Assembly: GCF_946477055.1 (NCBI RefSeq) | Contig: NZ_CAMKXG010000198.1 | Coordinates: 1 to 6,619, forward strand | Direction: 5' to 3' | Length of the DNA: 6,619 bases | DNA from: Lonsdalea britannica | GTDB taxonomy: Bacteria > Pseudomonadota > Gammaproteobacteria > Enterobacterales > Enterobacteriaceae | Shown here: piece by piece, positions 3,693 through 6,619 of the stretch | Layout of the letters: the number at the start of each line of letters is the position of its first letter | Position numbering within the stretch: position 1 is the stretch's first letter | Notes under the pieces: generated by a model | Database searches by the model: none | The model's input: only the letters and a program-made list of their open reading frames with translations | What the model was told of the DNA's origin: nothing | Translations under genes and position numbers: made by a program

Positions 3693-6395
3693 ATGCTATT
3701 AAAACGCCTCACCCAGCAGTGGCTCGCTCAAATGAGCCGTCATCTGCCTTCTCGTTTGTTCCACCGCGCGCCGATGCCCGACGGTCAGGCGAACGCCATA
3801 CCGGAACGTCTTGCCCGTCAGTGTCATCACTACGCCTGGCTGAGTGAAGATGCGCTCTATCAGGCTTTTGACAGCCATCCCGAAGGACTGATGCCCAACG
3901 AAGTCCGACAGGCTCGGCAGACCTACGGCGAAAATCAGATCCCCGGCGAGCAAGCGGCGCCCTGGTGGATGCATTTGTGGCGCTGCTACCGCAATCCTTT
4001 CAACCTGCTGCTAACGCTGCTGGCGTTGATTTCCTACGCCACGGAAGACCTGACCGCGGCGCTGGTGATTGGGCTGATGGTGCTGATCTCGACGCTGCTG
4101 CACTTTGTTCAGGAAGCACGTTCGGGTAAAGCCGCCGATACGCTGAAAGCGATGGTCAGCAATACTGCCACCGTACTGAGATGCGATGAGCAGACCGGAC
4201 GCAGCGAATATCAGGAAATCCCGCTGGATCAGCTGGTGCCGGGCGACCTCGTCAAGCTCGCGGCGGGCGACATGATCCCGGCGGATCTGCGCGTATTGCA
4301 GGCGCGCGATCTGTTTATCAGTCAGGCCTCGCTGACCGGTGAGTCACTGCCCGTGGAAAAAGTCGCGCGCAGTCGTCTGGCGAAAAATGCCCCCGCGCTG
4401 GAAAGCGATACCCTGTGCTTCATGGGTACCAATGTCATCAGCGGCACCGCGCAGGCGATCGTTATCGGCACCGGCGCCAATACTTGGTTCGGCCAGCTGG
4501 CAGGCCGGGTAACGCATCAACCCGAGCAGGAAAACGCGTTCCAAAAGGGCATCAGCCGCGTCAGCTGGCTGCTGATCCGCTTTATGCTGGTCATGACCCC
4601 CATCGTACTGGTCATCAACGGCTATACCAAAGGCGACTGGTGGGAAGCGGCGCTGTTCGCGCTGTCGGTCGCCGTCGGCCTGACGCCGGAAATGCTGCCG
4701 ATGATCGTCACCTCGACGCTGGCGAAAGGCGCGGTAAAACTCTCTCGTCAGAAAGTGATCGTCAAACGTCTGGACGCCATTCAGAACTTCGGCGCGATGA
4801 ATATTCTCTGCACCGATAAGACCGGCACGCTCACGCAGGATCGCATTGCGCTGGAAAGTCATACCGACGCGTTCGGGCGCTGCTGCCAAAAGGTGCTGCG
4901 TCTGGCGTGGTTGAACAGCGCGCATCAGACCGGGCTGCGCAACCTGCTCGATCAGGCCGTTTTGGAAGGCGTTTCCGATAAAGAGCAGCACGACGCCCTT
5001 TCCCGCTGGCGTAAAGTGGACGAAATCCCCTTCGACTTCGAGCGCCGCCGTATGTCGGTCATCGTCACCGAAAACGATCGGGAACATCTGCTGATTTGCA
5101 AAGGCGCGCTGGAAGAAATGCTGACCGTCTGTTCCTCTGTGCGAATCGGTGAAGACACCATGATGCTGGATGAGGACCGGCTGCTGCGGATCCGTCATCT
5201 CACCGACGATTGGAATCGCCAGGGCCTGCGCGTCGTCGCCGTCGCCAGCAAGGTGATTGACGCCGAGCCGCGGGATTATGCCCGCGCGGATGAGTCCGAT
5301 CTGATTCTGGAAGGCTATATCGCCTTCCTCGATCCGCCGAAGGAGAGCACCGCCCCCGCGTTGAAAGCGCTGAAAAACAGTGGGATCACGGTCAAAATTC
5401 TGACCGGGGACAGTGAACTCGTGGCCGCCAAGGTCTGCCGCGACGTCGGCATCGACTGCTCCGGAACGCTGATCGGCAGCCGCCTCGATGAGATGACCGA
5501 CGAGGAGCTTTCGGCTCAGGCAGAAACCATCACCCTATTCGCCCGGCTGACGCCGATGCACAAAGAGCGCATTGTGCGTCTGCTGCGAGCGCAGGGACAT
5601 GTCGTCGGCTTCATGGGCGACGGCATCAACGACGCCCCCGCGCTGCGGGCGGCGGACATTGGTATCTCCGTCGACTCTGCGGTGGATATCGCCCGGGAAG
5701 CGGCCGATATCATCCTGCTGGAAAAAAGCCTGATGGTGCTGGAGCAAGGGGTCATTGAAGGCCGTCGGACCTTCGTCAACATGTTGAAATACATCAAGAT
5801 GACCGCTAGCTCCAACTTCGGTAACGTGTTCAGCGTGCTGATCGCCAGTGCGTTTCTGCCGTTCCTGCCCATGCTGCCGCTGCATCTGCTGATCCAGAAC
5901 CTGATGTACGATATTTCACAGATCGCCATTCCGTTCGATAACGTGGACGATGAGCAGATTCGCCGCCCGCAGCGTTGGAATGCCGGAGATATCGGTCGCT
6001 TCATGGTGTTCTTCGGCCCGATCAGCTCTATTTTCGACGTGATGACGTTCGCTTTGATGTGGTGGGTCTTCCAGGCTAATACGCCCGAGATGCAGACGCT
6101 GTTCCAGTCTGGCTGGTTTGTTGAAGGACTGCTGTCGCAGACACTGATCGTACATATGATCCGTACCCGCAAGATCCCGTTTATTCAGAGTCGTCCGTCA
6201 TGGCCGCTGGCGATGATGACGCTGCTGATTATGGCGACGGGGATCGCGCTGATCTTCTCACCGCTGGCCGGGTTCCTGGAGCTACAGTCACTGCCTCTGA
6301 GCTATTTTCCGTGGCTCATCGCCATTCTTTGCGGCTACATGATGCTGACGCAGGCGATGAAAGGCTTCTTCGCTCGCCGCTACGGCTGGCAGTAA
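3693..6395 (+). CDS. mgtA: Magnesium-importing P-type ATPase MgtA
   Basis: MgtA is an inner-membrane P3B-type ATPase that imports Mg2+ when it is scarce. The 900-residue product matches E. coli MgtA (898) throughout. In order: a polar N-terminus with RHLPSRL; TM1-TM2 about 101-140; the actuator domain with TGES at 215-218; TM3-TM4 about 290-343 with the ion-path motif LTPEMLP (330-336); phosphorylated Asp375 in DKTGTLT; the nucleotide-binding KGA at 470-472; TGDS at 571-574; the hinge GDGINDAP from 642; then six C-terminal helices from about 700, ending RRYGWQ. All catalytic motifs are intact. The chosen ATG has GGAGGG with a 6-nt spacer; Met14 is a possible but unsupported later start. Upstream lie a PhoP box, mgtL and a switch-like leader; an intrinsic terminator follows at 6411, so it appears monocistronic apart from mgtL. 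Its neighbour nrdR differs from the E. coli neighbourhood of mgtA, where treR and ridA flank it. Confidence 0.98.
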   Translation: MLLKRLTQQWLAQMSRHLPSRLFHRAPMPDGQANAIPERLARQCHHYAWLSEDALYQAFDSHPEGLMPNEVRQARQTYGENQIPGEQAAPWWMHLWRCYRNPFNLLLTLLALISYATEDLTAALVIGLMVLISTLLHFVQEARSGKAADTLKAMVSNTATVLRCDEQTGRSEYQEIPLDQLVPGDLVKLAAGDMIPADLRVLQARDLFISQASLTGESLPVEKVARSRLAKNAPALESDTLCFMGTNVISGTAQAIVIGTGANTWFGQLAGRVTHQPEQENAFQKGISRVSWLLIRFMLVMTPIVLVINGYTKGDWWEAALFALSVAVGLTPEMLPMIVTSTLAKGAVKLSRQKVIVKRLDAIQNFGAMNILCTDKTGTLTQDRIALESHTDAFGRCCQKVLRLAWLNSAHQTGLRNLLDQAVLEGVSDKEQHDALSRWRKVDEIPFDFERRRMSVIVTENDREHLLICKGALEEMLTVCSSVRIGEDTMMLDEDRLLRIRHLTDDWNRQGLRVVAVASKVIDAEPRDYARADESDLILEGYIAFLDPPKESTAPALKALKNSGITVKILTGDSELVAAKVCRDVGIDCSGTLIGSRLDEMTDEELSAQAETITLFARLTPMHKERIVRLLRAQGHVVGFMGDGINDAPALRAADIGISVDSAVDIAREAADIILLEKSLMVLEQGVIEGRRTFVNMLKYIKMTASSNFGNVFSVLIASAFLPFLPMLPLHLLIQNLMYDISQIAIPFDNVDDEQIRRPQRWNAGDIGRFMVFFGPISSIFDVMTFALMWWVFQANTPEMQTLFQSGWFVEGLLSQTLIVHMIRTRKIPFIQSRPSWPLAMMTLLIMATGIALIFSPLAGFLELQSLPLSYFPWLIAILCGYMMLTQAMKGFFARRYGWQ

Positions 6396-6410
6396 CCGCC
6401 CGACGCAACG

Positions 6411-6441
6411 GCTGCGCCCCTCCTGCGGGCGCAGCTTTTTT
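6411..6441 (+). terminator. Intrinsic terminator of mgtA
   Basis: GCTGCGCCC (6411-6419) and GGGCGCAGC (6427-6435) form a perfect 9-bp GC-rich stem with a 7-nt loop, followed at once by six T residues (6436-6441). It starts 15 bp after the mgtA stop codon. This is a standard Rho-independent terminator in the mgtA direction. Confidence 0.93.
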
Positions 6442-6503
6442 CCCGCTGATTTCTGTCCTGCCAGTCGTTCGCTGACAATGCCCCGTTTTTGCTCCACATC
6501 CGC

Positions 6504-6509
6504 TATTAT
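6504..6509 (+). promoter_or_regulatory. Weak -10-like element before the gene at 6594
   Basis: TATTAT matches the -10 consensus at five of six positions and lies about 85 bp before the next start codon, after the mgtA terminator. No acceptable -35 is seen 16-18 bp upstream; a CTGACA at 6472-6477 is too distant (26 bp). A promoter is expected somewhere in this spacer, but this candidate is weak. Confidence 0.25.
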
Positions 6510-6593
6510 CTGTCGCAGACCCCTCACTGGCGATGACGCCGACCCGGCGTACGCCTTCAGGGTATGTTCGCCGTTTCTCAAGGAGACTCTTTC

Positions 6594-6619
6594 ATGACCG
6601 TCCGTTTCCGTCTGCTGAC
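6594..6619 (+). CDS. Start of an unidentified gene, cut by the window end
   Basis: An ATG at 6594 is preceded by a strong Shine-Dalgarno, AAGGAG (6580-6585), with an 8-nt spacer, and opens a frame reading MTVRFRLL before the window stops. The gene is separated from mgtA by a terminator and about 200 bp, so it is probably an independent unit. Eight residues are too few to recognise a family. The basic and hydrophobic start would suit a signal or membrane segment, but this is a guess. Confidence 0.6.

Noticed and set aside
4344..5198. 284-codon minus-strand open frame inside mgtA
   Set aside because: It is the antisense shadow of a strongly conserved gene in GC-rich DNA. The translation is low-complexity (Gln, Arg, His, Asp rich) and resembles no family.
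5516..6172. 218-codon minus-strand open frame inside the 3' part of mgtA
   Set aside because: It is antisense to the conserved MgtA hinge and membrane segments, with no domain pattern or upstream ribosome-binding site of note.
1..6619. tRNA genes, CRISPR arrays, insertion sequences or attachment sites
   Set aside because: No cloverleaf with a CCA end, no regularly spaced repeats, no transposase frame and no flanking target duplications were seen on either strand.

Overview
The window looks like chromosomal DNA of a GC-rich member of the Enterobacterales. The predicted NusB, RibD, lumazine synthase, NrdR and MgtA proteins are close to my recollection of the E. coli versions. The genus cannot be fixed from the sequence; a soft-rot or plant-associated enterobacterium is possible, but that is a guess.

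Left half (1-3241, minus strand): the conserved housekeeping run nrdR-ribD-ribH-nusB-thiL. It starts with the nucleotide-reductase repressor NrdR, followed by two riboflavin-pathway enzymes (bifunctional deaminase/reductase RibD and lumazine synthase RibH), the antitermination factor NusB and thiamine-monophosphate kinase ThiL. thiL is cut by the window edge after 178 codons. Spacers are short except ribD-ribH (119 bp), which holds a plausible extended -10 promoter, and nusB-thiL (61 bp), which holds a perfect 8-bp inverted repeat.

Middle (3242-3692): a 451-bp divergent intergenic region that holds nearly all the regulation. It carries a PhoP-box-like direct repeat with a correctly spaced extended -10, then an RNA leader of about 300 nt. 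The leader encodes a 14-codon acidic/proline-rich peptide (MEPEPHPAQAGLLR), recognisable as a diverged MgtL. Directly after it come two long hairpins that share one arm and so exclude each other, then a C-rich, G-poor stretch, further alternative stems, and a stable hairpin abutting the mgtA ribosome-binding site. This matches the PhoPQ / leader peptide / Mg2+-responsive RNA control known for mgtA in Salmonella and E. coli, built here from largely different sequence.

Right half (3693-6395, plus strand): mgtA, an intact 900-residue P-type Mg2+ importer, followed by a textbook intrinsic terminator. A further gene with a strong ribosome-binding site begins at 6594, but only eight full codons are visible.

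The operon genes are ordinary. The mgtA leader is the part most worth a second look.
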